DNA of 58,256 nucleotides, from assembly GCF_001437355.1 (NCBI RefSeq), contig NZ_JQBM01000002.1, forward strand, positions 418,664 through 476,919. The letters run 5' to 3'. Source of the DNA: Weissella viridescens. Lineage in GTDB: Bacteria; Bacillota; Bacilli; Lactobacillales; Lactobacillaceae. The number at the start of each line of letters is the position of its first letter. The first letter of the stretch is position 1. Of this stretch, positions 16,085-25,051 are shown one piece after another. The notes under the pieces are model-generated. The model was not told where the DNA came from. It made no database searches and was given only the letters and a program-made list of their open reading frames with translations. A program made the position numbers and the translations under genes.

Positions 16085-16525
16085 ATGACTGAAATTGATC
16101 CGCATTTACAAAATGCCATGTATGGTACGCCAGAAGTGAACCCAGATGAACAACATCACTACCTAGGGACGTTCAAAGAACGGGTTTATAAAACGCAGCG
16201 AATGGAAACGATTGGCGAAGACCGTTATTTAAAGGCATGGGGTGAAGAATTTGAACAACATCCAGATGGTGTTCTGCTATTAAACGGTCGTTTAGACGCT
16301 GATGCAACCATGCCGTACATGCAATTAGCGAAGCAGGACGGTATTAATTTCAGACTGGTAAATGATCCAACGATGACAAAGACCGATTTAGGGGTTGTCT
16401 TCACCGCCGATCATGCAGTTAATACAAAACAACTAGCAATTGAGGATGTTCAGATTGACGACACAACATCAACAGTTAAAAACGAACCAACTAAAAAAAG
16501 CTGGCTGAAAAAATTATTCTCTTAA
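16085..16525 (+). CDS. yueI: YueI family protein (DUF1694)
   Basis: This 146-residue cytoplasmic protein matches the YueI family: HLQNAMYGTPEVNPDEQHHY followed by LGTFKERV is its N-terminal signature, and the following domain resembles a compact alpha/beta fold. The biochemical role is unknown. The start at 16085 gives 6 bases to AAAGGAG; the ATG at 16079 would touch the ribosome site and is rejected. The C-terminus is a charged linker ending KKSWLKKLFS, a basic amphipathic end that might touch the membrane. It has its own promoter region after the prfC terminator and continues into rarA after 24 bases. Confidence 0.88.
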   Translation: MTEIDPHLQNAMYGTPEVNPDEQHHYLGTFKERVYKTQRMETIGEDRYLKAWGEEFEQHPDGVLLLNGRLDADATMPYMQLAKQDGINFRLVNDPTMTKTDLGVVFTADHAVNTKQLAIEDVQIDDTTSTVKNEPTKKSWLKKLFS

Positions 16526-16549
16526 AAAAATTTAAGGAGGCGAAGCGTG

Positions 16550-17836
16550 ATGCAAAAACCATTAGCATATCGGATGCGTCCCAAAAATATAGATGAAGTA
16601 GTGGGGCAAGAAGCCTTGTTGGGACCTGGAAAAATCATTCGGCGCATGGTTGACGCAAAAATGCTGTCGTCCATGATTTTATATGGACCGCCGGGCACTG
16701 GGAAGACTAGTATTGCAAGCGCAATTGCGGGATCAACTCAGTATGCCTTTCGGACTTTGAATGCGGCAACTGACTCAAAGAAGGATTTACAACAGGTTGT
16801 TGATGAAGCCAAAATGAGTGGAACAGTAGTACTGTTGTTGGACGAAATCCATCGGCTTGATAAAACAAAGCAAGACTTTTTGTTACCACATTTAGAAAGT
16901 GGTGAAATTGTCTTAATTGGTGCGACCACTGAAAATCCCTATTTATCGATTAATCCGGCGATTCGCTCTAGAACACAAATTTTTGAAGTGCAACCGTTGG
17001 ATCCATCTGACATTCGGACGGCTTTGGAACGAGCATTGGCTGACAAGCAAAATGGGCTTGGTAATTTTAATGCACAGGTGACTGAAGACGCAATGACGCA
17101 CTTAATGCATGTGACCAATGGTGACTTAAGGGCAGCCTTGAACGCCTTGGAATTGGCAGTTAAGTCAACACAACCAAATGCGGATGGGGTTGTGAAAATC
17201 GATTTAGACATTATTCAAGAAACTACCCAACAAGGTAGTTTGGTGGCAGATAAAGATGGTGATGCACACTACGATGTGATTTCAGCTTTACAGAAATCAA
17301 TTCGTGGTAGTGATACAGATGCAGCTTTGCATTATTTAGGCCGCCTTATTTTAGCAGGAGATTTACCAAGTATTGTGCGTCGATTACAGGTGATTGCATA
17401 TGAAGACATTGGTCTGGCCAATCCGGCCGTTGTCGAGCGGGCGGTCACGGCCATTCATGCTGCTGAAAAACTTGGTTTTCCTGAAGCCCGTATCCCATTA
17501 GCTAATGCTGTTATCGAACTGGCTTTATCACCTAAATCAAATTCTGCGATGACAGCTATTGACGCCGCTATGCAGGACATTCAATCTGGGCGAACAGGGG
17601 ATGTTCCTAAACATCTTAAAGACGCACATTACAAGGGCGCTAAAGAGCTTGGCAATGGTGTTGCGTATTTATATCCACATAACTATCAAAACGATTGGGT
17701 GGCGCAACAATACCTACCTGATTCACTCCAAAATAAAGCATATTTCAACGCTGACGGGAATTCGAATGTTGAACAGGCCTACATTACCCAATATCAAAAG
17801 TTAAAAGCTGCGCAAAAAGCGGGTTTAGAAAAATAA
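16550..17836 (+). CDS. rarA: Replication-associated recombination protein A (RarA/MgsA)
   Basis: This 428-residue AAA+ ATPase of the clamp-loader clade acts at stalled replication forks. Visible are Walker A GPPGTGKTS, Walker B VVLLLDEIHRLD, sensor 1 GATTENPY and the arginine-finger region INPAIRSRTQ. The C-terminal tetramerisation domain contains DIGLANPAVVERA and LALSPKSNSA. The strong ribosome site TTAAGGAGG precedes a GTG (16547) and an ATG (16550); I took ATG but GTG is equally well spaced. The gene is followed by the 6S RNA, as in Bacillus where 6S-1 RNA lies near the rarA homologue yrvN. Confidence 0.95.
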   Translation: MQKPLAYRMRPKNIDEVVGQEALLGPGKIIRRMVDAKMLSSMILYGPPGTGKTSIASAIAGSTQYAFRTLNAATDSKKDLQQVVDEAKMSGTVVLLLDEIHRLDKTKQDFLLPHLESGEIVLIGATTENPYLSINPAIRSRTQIFEVQPLDPSDIRTALERALADKQNGLGNFNAQVTEDAMTHLMHVTNGDLRAALNALELAVKSTQPNADGVVKIDLDIIQETTQQGSLVADKDGDAHYDVISALQKSIRGSDTDAALHYLGRLILAGDLPSIVRRLQVIAYEDIGLANPAVVERAVTAIHAAEKLGFPEARIPLANAVIELALSPKSNSAMTAIDAAMQDIQSGRTGDVPKHLKDAHYKGAKELGNGVAYLYPHNYQNDWVAQQYLPDSLQNKAYFNADGNSNVEQAYITQYQKLKAAQKAGLEK

Positions 17837-17840
17837 GGAC

Positions 17841-17869
17841 GTGAAATTTTAGCCCGACGAGCGTATAAT
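17841..17869 (+). promoter_or_regulatory. Promoter of the 6S RNA
   Basis: A perfect -10 TATAAT (17864-17869) has GTGAAA (17841-17846) 17 bases upstream as a -35. Start of transcription would fall near 17876, just before the closing stem of the RNA. Confidence 0.7.
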
Positions 17870-17875
17870 ATAAAA

Positions 17876-18075
17876 TATCGTAAATTCCTTGAACATACGC
17901 GTGATTCAATTATCTAAAGTTGCTTTACAAATTTTCGAATGGGGATGTCGGGAAGCCGGCGGGGCATGCCAACCAATGCTGTTGGAAGTTGTTAACGCTG
18001 ACTTATTCACCCACCTTTGCCATCGAAGCCATCTTAGACGAATCATCTAACGGTGTTATACAAGTGTTTACGCTC
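17876..18075 (+). ncRNA. ssrS: 6S RNA (SsrS), RNA polymerase regulator
   Basis: The region has no convincing reading frame, yet has its own promoter and terminator. The ends pair over about 200 nt: CGTAAA (17879-17884) with TTTACG (18067-18072) and CTTG with CAAG, then an interior TCTAAAG with CTTAGA beyond a large unpaired bubble. A long rod closed this way with a central bubble is the 6S architecture that mimics an open promoter and binds the housekeeping RNA polymerase. Length is typical (about 190-200 nt). Position directly after rarA matches Firmicute gene order. I have not scored it against the Rfam model. Confidence 0.8.
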
Positions 18076-18110
18076 CGCTGTACCATTAATTTGTGCGGTG
18101 GAGTTTTTTT
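18072..18110 (+). terminator. Rho-independent terminator of the 6S RNA
   Basis: CTCCGC pairs with GCGGTGGAG (one bulged T) across an AT-rich loop, followed by seven T residues. Confidence 0.8.
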
Positions 18111-18132
18111 ATAAAATGAAAAGAGTAGAACA

Positions 18133-18411
18133 ATGGCAATTATAAGTTTGTATGTGATGTTTTTGATGATTTTAGGATTTATCGCGGCATATCTTTGGCT
18201 GAACCGGAATAATGTGTTTGGACTGGACATGGCGCAATCACGGCGCTTAACTAAATGGACAGTACCATTTTTAGTTGTTGATATTATCTTTACCGCAGGG
18301 ACGCTATGGATTAAAGGGCCAGATAACTTTCTACCGATCATTGGGTTGATTGTAGGTGGCTTGGTATTGCCGGTTATTGGGCTAATCATTGTGCAAGAGA
18401 CGTTTGATTGA
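18133..18411 (+). CDS. Small membrane protein, 92 aa
   Basis: I do not recognise this protein. It has three membrane segments, about residues 3-22, 42-59 and 66-87, with a basic loop (RRLTKW) after the first that suggests the loop faces inside. There is no catalytic motif. The ribosome site AAAAGAG is weak but present about 8 bases before ATG. It lies between the 6S terminator and the promoter of the stress protein, and its stop is only about 2 bases before a cre-like site. Confidence 0.6.
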   Translation: MAIISLYVMFLMILGFIAAYLWLNRNNVFGLDMAQSRRLTKWTVPFLVVDIIFTAGTLWIKGPDNFLPIIGLIVGGLVLPVIGLIIVQETFD

Positions 18412-18440
18412 TTGTAAAGCGCTTACATAAGGCGTATACT
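18412..18440 (+). promoter_or_regulatory. Promoter with overlapping cre-like operator (CcpA) for the universal stress gene
   Basis: TTGTAA (18412-18417) and TATACT (18435-18440) form a -35/-10 pair with a 17-base spacer. The near-palindrome TGTAAAGCGCTTACA (18413-18427) overlaps the -35. On the reverse strand it reads TGTAAGCGCTTTACA, one position off the cre consensus bound by CcpA. The overlap with the -35 predicts repression on rapidly used sugars. Confidence 0.55.
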
Positions 18441-18482
18441 GTAGGTATAGTCAAGTTGATAACTATCACGGAGGAAGAGCAA

Positions 18483-18941
18483 ATGAATGAAGCATATGAA
18501 AGTATTTTGGTACCAGTAGATGGTTCAGCTGAATCTGAGGCTGCTTTGGATCGAGGAATTGCCATTGCTTTACAAAATGGCGAAAAGACGCGATTGCATA
18601 TTTTACATGTGATTGACACACGCTCATTCCAAAATATTAGTGATTTTCAATCAGCAATGTATGATCAGGTCGCAGAAACAGCCCGTAAGACTTTAGATGA
18701 GTATCTTGAGAAGGCTAAGACTGCGGGGGTCCAACGCGTTGATTATAGCGTTGAATATGGTGCAGCAAAGACGATGATTGCAGAAACAGCTCCTAAGAAA
18801 TTTGGTTCAGATTTGATTGTCATTGGTGCGACCGGACTCAATGCTGTTGAACGACTATTGATTGGTTCGGTAACGGAGTACGTGGTACGTTCTGCCAAAG
18901 TTGATACTTTGATTGCCCGCATTCCAATGCAAAAAGATTAA
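18483..18941 (+). CDS. Universal stress protein, UspA family
   Basis: This 152-residue cytoplasmic protein has the Usp fold: first strand ILVPVDGSAESEAALDRGI, and the nucleotide-binding C-terminal motif GATGLNAVERLLIGSVTEYV (G-2x-G-9x-G-S/T type), so it probably binds ATP. The start at 18483 has GAGGAAGAG upstream; an in-frame start at 18408 would run through the promoter and is rejected. A cre-like operator overlaps its promoter, pointing to carbon-source control. A terminator follows. Confidence 0.93.
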   Translation: MNEAYESILVPVDGSAESEAALDRGIAIALQNGEKTRLHILHVIDTRSFQNISDFQSAMYDQVAETARKTLDEYLEKAKTAGVQRVDYSVEYGAAKTMIAETAPKKFGSDLIVIGATGLNAVERLLIGSVTEYVVRSAKVDTLIARIPMQKD

Positions 18942-18954
18942 ACGAATACGCGTA

Positions 18955-18987
18955 AGAGGGACGGCTGATAGCCATCCCTTTTTTTTA
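18955..18987 (+). terminator. Rho-independent terminator
   Basis: The arms AGGGACGGCT and AGCCATCCCT pair with one mismatch around GAT, followed by a T-run. Confidence 0.88.
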
Positions 18988-19047
18988 CGGTTTTCACGTA
19001 AAAACGTGTATAATGAAAATATATATTAAAATCAATGGAGTCCAACG

Positions 19048-19905
19048 ATGAGCAGAAATGAAACGAATGCGAATTTAATCGCGTCAACCTTAACGAATAG
19101 TTTGGGAACTACGGTAATTGGGCATGTTAATGAACCTAATTTAACGATTCAATTGACTTTGCCCACTGGGGTGGTTGAAACACTCAACGTGGATGCAAAC
19201 GGTGATTTCCTTTATAAGGTGAAGGATGTAACTGATGGGGAGCAACTTTTAGTCCAAGCGGTTAATGCAACTGATGTTGTGGCAGAAGTAATCGTGACGG
19301 TTGATATGCCTGCGCCGGTTGTAACGGGCGTTATTGCGACACGTGACGGAAAGCGAACACTTGAAGGTCGCGTTAATCAACCGGGTACAACCGTTAAGAT
19401 GCAGCTAATGGGAGAAGCCATTGAGGTCGTTGTTGATGATCATCAAGAGTTTGAGATGCCGATTCCAGCTGATGTCTTATCAGAACAGATTCAGTTAAGT
19501 TGTTACAATGAGCAGACACACAAAGGTAGTCAAAGTACCGTGAGTCTCGGAGTTACGTCAAAGACGCAACCAGTACCCATTTTGACCGATGAGATGATTG
19601 ATGAGTATCGCGCCAATAAGCAAGATGGGGCAACGCCGGAAAATCAACAAGCAGAAAATATAACTGCGCATAACTCAGTGGGCACAACGCCAGTAGATGA
19701 ATTTACACCAATCACTCGTGAAACTGGGGAGATTGCTTTTGAAGATTTGGATGATACTGCGGAAACGACGAATGATCCGTTGATTGATCAATCATTTATG
19801 GAGCAAGTCCAACATGGATCGGATCAAACGGTCCAGTCTCGTTCAGAGCAGCCTGCTAAACGTGGGGTGTTTGGCCGATTGTTTGGGAAACTATTTGGTC
19901 ACTAA
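19048..19905 (+). CDS. Hypothetical protein with two Ig-like domains, acidic linker and basic amphipathic C-terminus
   Basis: This 285-residue protein is not one I recognise. Two consecutive beta-rich units are visible, about residues 12-88 and 90-167. Each has the pattern of an Ig-like (Big-type) domain: V.G.VN.P...I.L.LPTG, and LEGRVNQPGTTVKMQLMGEA. Then comes a long acidic, disordered region (about 180-260) and a basic, phenylalanine-rich end GVFGRLFGKLFGH. There is no signal peptide, sortase motif or lipobox, so it should be cytoplasmic, unusual for Ig-like domains in this group. The end could bind membrane or act as a docking peptide. A -10 TATAAT (19009-19014) and a terminator make it monocistronic. 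Confidence 0.75.
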   Translation: MSRNETNANLIASTLTNSLGTTVIGHVNEPNLTIQLTLPTGVVETLNVDANGDFLYKVKDVTDGEQLLVQAVNATDVVAEVIVTVDMPAPVVTGVIATRDGKRTLEGRVNQPGTTVKMQLMGEAIEVVVDDHQEFEMPIPADVLSEQIQLSCYNEQTHKGSQSTVSLGVTSKTQPVPILTDEMIDEYRANKQDGATPENQQAENITAHNSVGTTPVDEFTPITRETGEIAFEDLDDTAETTNDPLIDQSFMEQVQHGSDQTVQSRSEQPAKRGVFGRLFGKLFGH

Positions 19906-19918
19906 TATGAATATAATG

Positions 19919-19957
19919 GCAATTTTTAACAAGTTTTTGCTAAAAATTGTTTTTTTT
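19919..19957 (+). terminator. Rho-independent terminator
   Basis: The arms CAATTTTTA and TAAAAATTG enclose ACAAGTTTTTGC and are followed by eight T residues. Confidence 0.8.
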
Positions 19958-19986
19958 ATGATTTGAAAGAAGGGTAGGTTTTTGAA

Positions 19987-20604
19987 ATGTCAGCATTACT
20001 AAGTGGCATGCTTCTAGGGTTTGCTTTTATCGCACCTATTGGTATGCAAAATTTATATGTGTTTAATAACGCAGTTAACAATACGTTACAACGGGCCATG
20101 TTGTATGTGCTTTTTGTTTGGTTAGCGGATTCATCATTCTCCATTGTCGCCTATTTTGGGATGGGGGCGATTATCAACTCAAATGATCTCCTTAAATTAA
20201 TTGTCATGATTTTAGGGGGCGCATTAGTTATCTATATTGGTTGGACAATTTTACGTTCAGCTAATCAGGTTAGCTTAGATGCAAGTGGTAACAAACTATC
20301 AATGGGCAAAGCATTTGCAACAGCCTTTATCGTGACTTGGGCGAATCCCCAAGCATTGGTAGATGGAAGTTTGATGTTGGGAGCAACTCGCGCAAAACTG
20401 CCAGATGCTGATGTTTGGCCGTTTATTATTGGTGTCTTGATTGCGACAGCGCTTTGGTTCACAATTGTGACTGTAGTAGTCAATCGTTTAAAGAACCGTT
20501 TGTCAAAACGTGCTTTTGTGATTGTCAATGTTGTTTCAGGGCTAATTATGCTTGGTTATGGACTCTACTTCCTATACGGCGCTGTACAAATGATTATGGG
20601 TTAA
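19987..20604 (+). CDS. LysE/ArgO family amino-acid exporter
   Basis: This 205-residue membrane protein has six hydrophobic segments (about 3-25, 37-60, 66-86, 110-130, 143-165 and 176-200), the LysE arrangement. Family motifs include GFAFIAPIGMQNLYVFNNA at the N-terminus and the WANPQALVDGSLMLGA block, with conserved asparagine-proline and aspartate. The family exports lysine, arginine or other amino acids; the substrate cannot be read from sequence. A GAAGGGTAGG ribosome site precedes ATG. The T-box promoter of valS begins within a few bases of its stop. Confidence 0.88.
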   Translation: MSALLSGMLLGFAFIAPIGMQNLYVFNNAVNNTLQRAMLYVLFVWLADSSFSIVAYFGMGAIINSNDLLKLIVMILGGALVIYIGWTILRSANQVSLDASGNKLSMGKAFATAFIVTWANPQALVDGSLMLGATRAKLPDADVWPFIIGVLIATALWFTIVTVVVNRLKNRLSKRAFVIVNVVSGLIMLGYGLYFLYGAVQMIMG

Positions 20605-20607
20605 GGC

Positions 20608-20636
20608 TTGCTTTCAATAGGTAAAACCAGTAAAAT
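20608..20636 (+). promoter_or_regulatory. Promoter of the valS T-box transcript
   Basis: TTGCTT (20608-20613) and TAAAAT (20631-20636) are separated by 17 bases. Transcription would start near 20643, shortly before Stem I of the leader. Confidence 0.6.
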
Positions 20637-20642
20637 AAGCAA

Positions 20643-20880
20643 CATAGCAATGCACTAGAGAGTAGAATGAAGATTGTTATCAAGCGAGTGTGAGATGGTG
20701 AGAGCACACAAACAATCTTCATTTGAAGGTAACTATGTGGGCTTTGTAACTGAAATCTAGTAGGTCACAACGTGATAAACGCGTTAAGTTTTTAATGAGA
20801 TAGGGGTAACCCTAAATCAGGTGGTACCGCGAATGCAACTCGTCCTGATCACATCAATAGATGTGGTTGGGACTTTTTTA
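20643..20880 (+). promoter_or_regulatory. T-box riboswitch controlling valS
   Basis: The leader has the T-box core GGTGGTACCGCG (20820-20831) that reads the uncharged tRNA end. It is followed by a terminator, GTCCTGATCACATC paired with GATGTGGTTGGGAC and a T-run (20842-20879). Stem I is closed by CTAGA (20655-20659) with TCTAG (20756-20760). It has the AGTA loop-E strand, an upper helix GAAGATTGTT/AACAATCTTC and a GGTGAGAGC-type apical element. In the sequence TGAAGGTAACT the valine codon GTA (20729-20731) is the best specifier. It should let transcription continue when tRNA-Val is uncharged. Confidence 0.9.
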
Positions 20881-20918
20881 ATTGCTTAAAAAATAAAATG
20901 TACAAAAAGGAGTATTTT

Positions 20919-23594
20919 ATGCGAGATATTGATATGCCTGGTAAATACGACTCAGATGCTGTGGAAGCTGGTCGTTATGATAAGTGGCGCGAAGAAGGGC
21001 GTTTTCAACCTTCTGGAAATGAAAAGGCACGTCCTTATTCAATCGTGATTCCACCTCCTAATGTGACGGGTAAGTTACACTTGGGACATTCATGGGATGT
21101 TACGTTACAAGATATTTTGATTCGTCAAAAGCGTATGCAAGGTTTCGATACTGTTTGGGTTCCTGGAATGGACCACGCTGGTATTGCGACCCAAGCGAAG
21201 GTTGAACAACGTTTGGCTGAGGAAGGTATCTCAAAGTACGACTTGGGACGTGAAAAGTTCGTCGAACAAGTTTGGGATTGGAAAAACGAATATGCTGAAA
21301 CTATCCATGAACAGTGGAAGAAAATGGGGATTTCAGTTGATTACAGTCGTGAACGTTTCACGCTAGATGAAGGTTTGTCAGAAGCGGTTCGCAAGGTCTT
21401 CGTTGATCTCTATAATAAAGACCTGATTTATCGTGGTGAATACATTATTAATTGGGATCCAAAGGCACGCACTGCCTTGTCAGACATCGAAGTGATTCAT
21501 GAAGATGATGAGGGTGCTTTCTACCATGTTAAGTATCCATTCGTTGATGAAAACGATCGTTTTGATGGTAAAGATTACATTGAAATCGCAACAACTCGTC
21601 CTGAAACGATGTTTGGGGATGTGGCAGTTGCGGTTCACCCAAGTGATGAACGTTATAAGGAATTAGTCGGAAAGAAAGTTCGCGTGCCATTGGTTGATCG
21701 TGAAATTCCAATTATCGCTGACGAATATGTTGATCCTGAATTTGGTTCAGGAATGGTGAAAATTACACCCGCACATGATCCAAATGATTTTGCAGTTGGA
21801 AATCGTCATGATTTGGAACGCATCAACACAATGAATGAAGATGCTTCAATGAACGAAAACGCGGGTAAGTATAACGGGATGGATCGTTTTGAAGCGCGTG
21901 AAGCAATGGTCAGTGACTTGCGTGCTGGAGATTACATGCTTAAAATCGAACCAATTGTGCACGCGGTTGGTCATTCTGAGCGTACTGGTGTGCAAGTTGA
22001 GTCACGTCTTTCAACGCAATGGTTCGTTAAAATGGAGCCATTGGCTAAACAAGCATTGGCTATGCAAGATAACCCTGATGACAAGGTTACCTTCAATCCA
22101 TCACGTTTTGAAGGAACTTATGAACGTTGGATGGAAAACATTCACGATTGGGTTATCTCACGTCAATTGTGGTGGGGACACCAAATTCCTGCTTGGTACA
22201 ATAAGCAAACTGGCGAGATTTATGTTGGAATGGAAGCGCCAAAGGATGCTGAGAATTGGGAACAAGATACCGATGTATTAGATACATGGTTCTCATCTGC
22301 GTTGTGGCCATTTTCAACGATGGGTTGGCCTGATACAGATGCGCATGATTACAAGCGTTATTTCCCAACTGATACACTTGTAACGGGATATGACATTATT
22401 CCGTTCTGGGTTTCACGTATGATTTTCCAATCAAAGGAATTCACAGGCAAGCGTCCATTCAAGAACGTTTTGATTCACGGTTTGATTCGTGATGAGGAAG
22501 GTCGCAAGATGTCAAAGTCATTGGGTAATGGAATTGATCCAATGGATGTGATTGATAAGTATGGTGTAGATGCCTTGCGTTGGTTCTTGGCAACTGGTTC
22601 AACACCTGGACAAGATATGCGTTTCTCTTATACAAAGATGGATGCTGCTTGGAACTTCATTAACAAAATTTGGAATGCATCACGTTATGTCATTATGAAT
22701 TTGGATGAAGACACTAAGCCGGAATTACCAACTGATCTTTCAACATTGTCATTAGCTGATCGCTGGATTTTGTCACGTTTGAATAAGACAGTTGACTCAG
22801 TTCTTAAGAACTTTGATAAGTTTGAATTTGGTGAAGCGGGTCGTGCCCTTTACAACTTCATTTGGGATGACTTTGCTGATTGGTATATTGAAATGACCAA
22901 GGAAACATTGAACGGGTCTGACGAAGCAGCTAAGCAAACTGTTCAATCAGTTTTGGCTTATGTATTGGATCAAGTGTTGCGTCTGTTGCACCCAATTATG
23001 CCATTCGTAACTGAAGAAATTTACTTGGACATGCCAGTGCACACATTTGATACCATTATGGTTGCTGATTTCCCTGAAGTGCATGCTGAATTGGATGATG
23101 CTGTTGCGGAAACTGATTTCCAAAGTTTGGTAGATTTGATTACAGCAGTACGTTCAATTCGAACTGAAGCAAATGCACCAATGTCAACAACTGTCGATGT
23201 GATGATCAAGACTGACGATGCCAACCTACAACGTATTTTCCAAGAGAATGCAGATTATATTAATCGTTTTGTTAAGCCAAAGGAACTAACCATTGGTGCA
23301 GATGTGGATGCGCCAACTTTGGCCATGACCAAAGCGATTTCTGGAGCACAGGTCTTTGTGCCGTTGGAAGAATTGATTGATATTGATGATGAAATTGCAC
23401 GTCTTAAGGATGATGCCAAGAAATTTGCTGGTGAAGTAAAGCGTAGTTCAGGCAAGTTGTCAAACGATAAGTTTGTGAACTCAGCCCCTGAAAACGTGGT
23501 AAATGCCGAACGTGAGAAACTAGCTGATTGGGAAGATAAGTTAGCATCAACAAATGCACGCTTAGCTGAACTTGAAGCGGCAAAAAAGGCCTAA
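20919..23594 (+). CDS. valS: Valyl-tRNA synthetase
   Basis: This 891-residue class I synthetase charges tRNA-Val. The HIGH motif is HLGH at 54-57 (in [15 protein letters not shown]), and KMSKS is at 530-534. The CP1 editing domain lies between them, with [13 protein letters not shown] and the [16 protein letters not shown] block. The C-terminal anticodon domain is followed by a coiled-coil arm (about 825-890) ending [15 protein letters not shown] 20919 has AAAGGAG at the right distance; an upstream in-frame ATG (20898) lacks one. Expression is controlled by the T-box leader. A terminator follows the gene. Confidence 0.97.
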   Translation: MRDIDMPGKYDSDAVEAGRYDKWREEGRFQPSGNEKARPYSIVIPPPNVTGKLHLGHSWDVTLQDILIRQKRMQGFDTVWVPGMDHAGIATQAKVEQRLAEEGISKYDLGREKFVEQVWDWKNEYAETIHEQWKKMGISVDYSRERFTLDEGLSEAVRKVFVDLYNKDLIYRGEYIINWDPKARTALSDIEVIHEDDEGAFYHVKYPFVDENDRFDGKDYIEIATTRPETMFGDVAVAVHPSDERYKELVGKKVRVPLVDREIPIIADEYVDPEFGSGMVKITPAHDPNDFAVGNRHDLERINTMNEDASMNENAGKYNGMDRFEAREAMVSDLRAGDYMLKIEPIVHAVGHSERTGVQVESRLSTQWFVKMEPLAKQALAMQDNPDDKVTFNPSRFEGTYERWMENIHDWVISRQLWWGHQIPAWYNKQTGEIYVGMEAPKDAENWEQDTDVLDTWFSSALWPFSTMGWPDTDAHDYKRYFPTDTLVTGYDIIPFWVSRMIFQSKEFTGKRPFKNVLIHGLIRDEEGRKMSKSLGNGIDPMDVIDKYGVDALRWFLATGSTPGQDMRFSYTKMDAAWNFINKIWNASRYVIMNLDEDTKPELPTDLSTLSLADRWILSRLNKTVDSVLKNFDKFEFGEAGRALYNFIWDDFADWYIEMTKETLNGSDEAAKQTVQSVLAYVLDQVLRLLHPIMPFVTEEIYLDMPVHTFDTIMVADFPEVHAELDDAVAETDFQSLVDLITAVRSIRTEANAPMSTTVDVMIKTDDANLQRIFQENADYINRFVKPKELTIGADVDAPTLAMTKAISGAQVFVPLEELIDIDDEIARLKDDAKKFAGEVKRSSGKLSNDKFVNSAPENVVNAEREKLADWEDKLASTNARLAELEAAKKA

Positions 23595-23598
23595 ACGC

Positions 23599-23635
23599 TA
23601 AAACTAATTGGACTTCGGTCTGATTAGTTTTTTTG
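23599..23635 (+). terminator. Rho-independent terminator
   Basis: AAAACTAATTGGAC pairs with GTCTGATTAGTTTT around a stable TTCG tetraloop, followed by a T-run. Confidence 0.9.
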
Positions 23636-23713
23636 TCTTTTGAGACATATAGGCGCAAAGGCGTTTTCATGGTACGATAAGAGTATTAAAAATGGTTAGG
23701 ATGGTGTGGCACA

Positions 23714-25051
23714 GTGGTGAAAATTGAAGATGCAAGTGACGCAATTGCGTATATTCACGGTCGCCATAAGTGGCAAAAAACGCCTTCGTTTGAGCGAATT
23801 AATTGCTTGCTAGACGCATTAGACCATCCGGAAAAAATGAATCGGTATATTCATATCACCGGAACAAACGGCAAGGGATCAACAAGTAAAATGATTGCGG
23901 AAATCCTGCGAACGGCAGGGTTGCAAGTGGGGATGTTTTCGTCACCCTTCATCGAGCGTTTTAATGAGCGGATTCAAGACAACGACGGTTTGATCAGTGA
24001 TGCAGACTTGACGAAAGCTGTGCAAAAGGTGGCGCCGATTACAGAGCGGCTCGATCAAGAACTAACTGGTGGACCAACAGAATTTGAGACCCTAACGGCA
24101 GTCATGTTTGTCTATTTTGCGCAACATCCTGTCGATGTTGTGGTGTTAGAAGTTGGGGTTGGCGGTATGTGGGATACGACCGAAGTCATTCCAGATAAAC
24201 TTGCGGCAGTTATTACTAATGTGGGCTTTGATCATATGAAAGTGTTAGGGAACAGCCTTGCTGAAATTGCGGAACAAAAAGCCGGTATTATTGAAGCGCA
24301 TCGCCCGGTTATTCTGGGCCCGTTAGCAGATAGTGCGCGACGTGTGATTGTTAACAAAGCTCAGTCAGTGGGGGCACCAGTTTTAGCGTATGGGGATGCC
24401 TTTTCAACTGTTTCAGAAACTAAAAATCAACAATTTGGAGAAACGTTTGATTTTGTGGAAGCGCGTTCGATTAGACATCTAGAGCTTGCGCTAACAGGTG
24501 ACTATCAACAGGTAAATGCTAGTCTTGCCATTGAAACGGTTTTGGCTGTTGCTCCGGATTTGGGCATTAAAGTGTCGGACAATATCATTCGGGCTGCTTT
24601 AAAGAAAGTAACGTGGCCGGCGCGTTTTGAAAAAATTGCTGATCACCCATTGACCATTATCGATGGCGCTCATAATCCGCAAGGCGTGGCAGCGTTAAAG
24701 CAGACGTTGTCTGAACGTTTTTCATCGGAACCAATCAATTTGATTGTGGGGATTTTAGCTGATAAACATTTTGATGAGATGTTAGGGATGTTGGCGAGCT
24801 TGCCGAATGTAACCATCTATGTGGCCCACTTCGATGCGCCACATCAGCGTCAAGATATTGATGCCCACAATATTAGCGTTCCCGGAATTGAGGTGACATA
24901 CGTGAATGATTGGTATGGTCTATATCAAAAATTAGTCCCAGCCGGACAGCCGATTATATTTACGGGATCTCTGTACTTTGTCTCAGAGGTTCGAGCAAAA
25001 ATTAAGTCAAATGAATTAGGTGAAATAGATGATAATTTTACAAGCAAGTGA
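23714..25051 (+). CDS. folC: Folylpolyglutamate synthase / dihydrofolate synthase
   Basis: This 445-residue Mur-ligase-like enzyme adds glutamates to folates, and in some bacteria makes dihydrofolate from dihydropteroate. The ATP loop ITGTNGKGSTSKM lies near residues 47-60. FSSPFIERFNERIQ (omega loop region) and GVGGMWDTTEV follow, and DGAHNPQGVAAL marks the C-terminal domain. The start is GTG (23714), with a second GTG right after; the ribosome site AGGATGG is weak. Its end overlaps the next gene by 23 bases. FolD lies elsewhere in the window, so both act in the one-carbon cycle. Confidence 0.94.
   Translation: MVKIEDASDAIAYIHGRHKWQKTPSFERINCLLDALDHPEKMNRYIHITGTNGKGSTSKMIAEILRTAGLQVGMFSSPFIERFNERIQDNDGLISDADLTKAVQKVAPITERLDQELTGGPTEFETLTAVMFVYFAQHPVDVVVLEVGVGGMWDTTEVIPDKLAAVITNVGFDHMKVLGNSLAEIAEQKAGIIEAHRPVILGPLADSARRVIVNKAQSVGAPVLAYGDAFSTVSETKNQQFGETFDFVEARSIRHLELALTGDYQQVNASLAIETVLAVAPDLGIKVSDNIIRAALKKVTWPARFEKIADHPLTIIDGAHNPQGVAALKQTLSERFSSEPINLIVGILADKHFDEMLGMLASLPNVTIYVAHFDAPHQRQDIDAHNISVPGIEVTYVNDWYGLYQKLVPAGQPIIFTGSLYFVSEVRAKIKSNELGEIDDNFTSK

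Noticed and set aside
17920..18114. Short + strand open frame inside the 6S RNA region
   Set aside because: No ribosome site, odd composition, and it runs through the RNA stem and terminator.
18133..18411. Considered as a toxin or holin because it is a small three-segment membrane protein
   Set aside because: No partner gene, no charged C-terminus typical of holins, no phage context.
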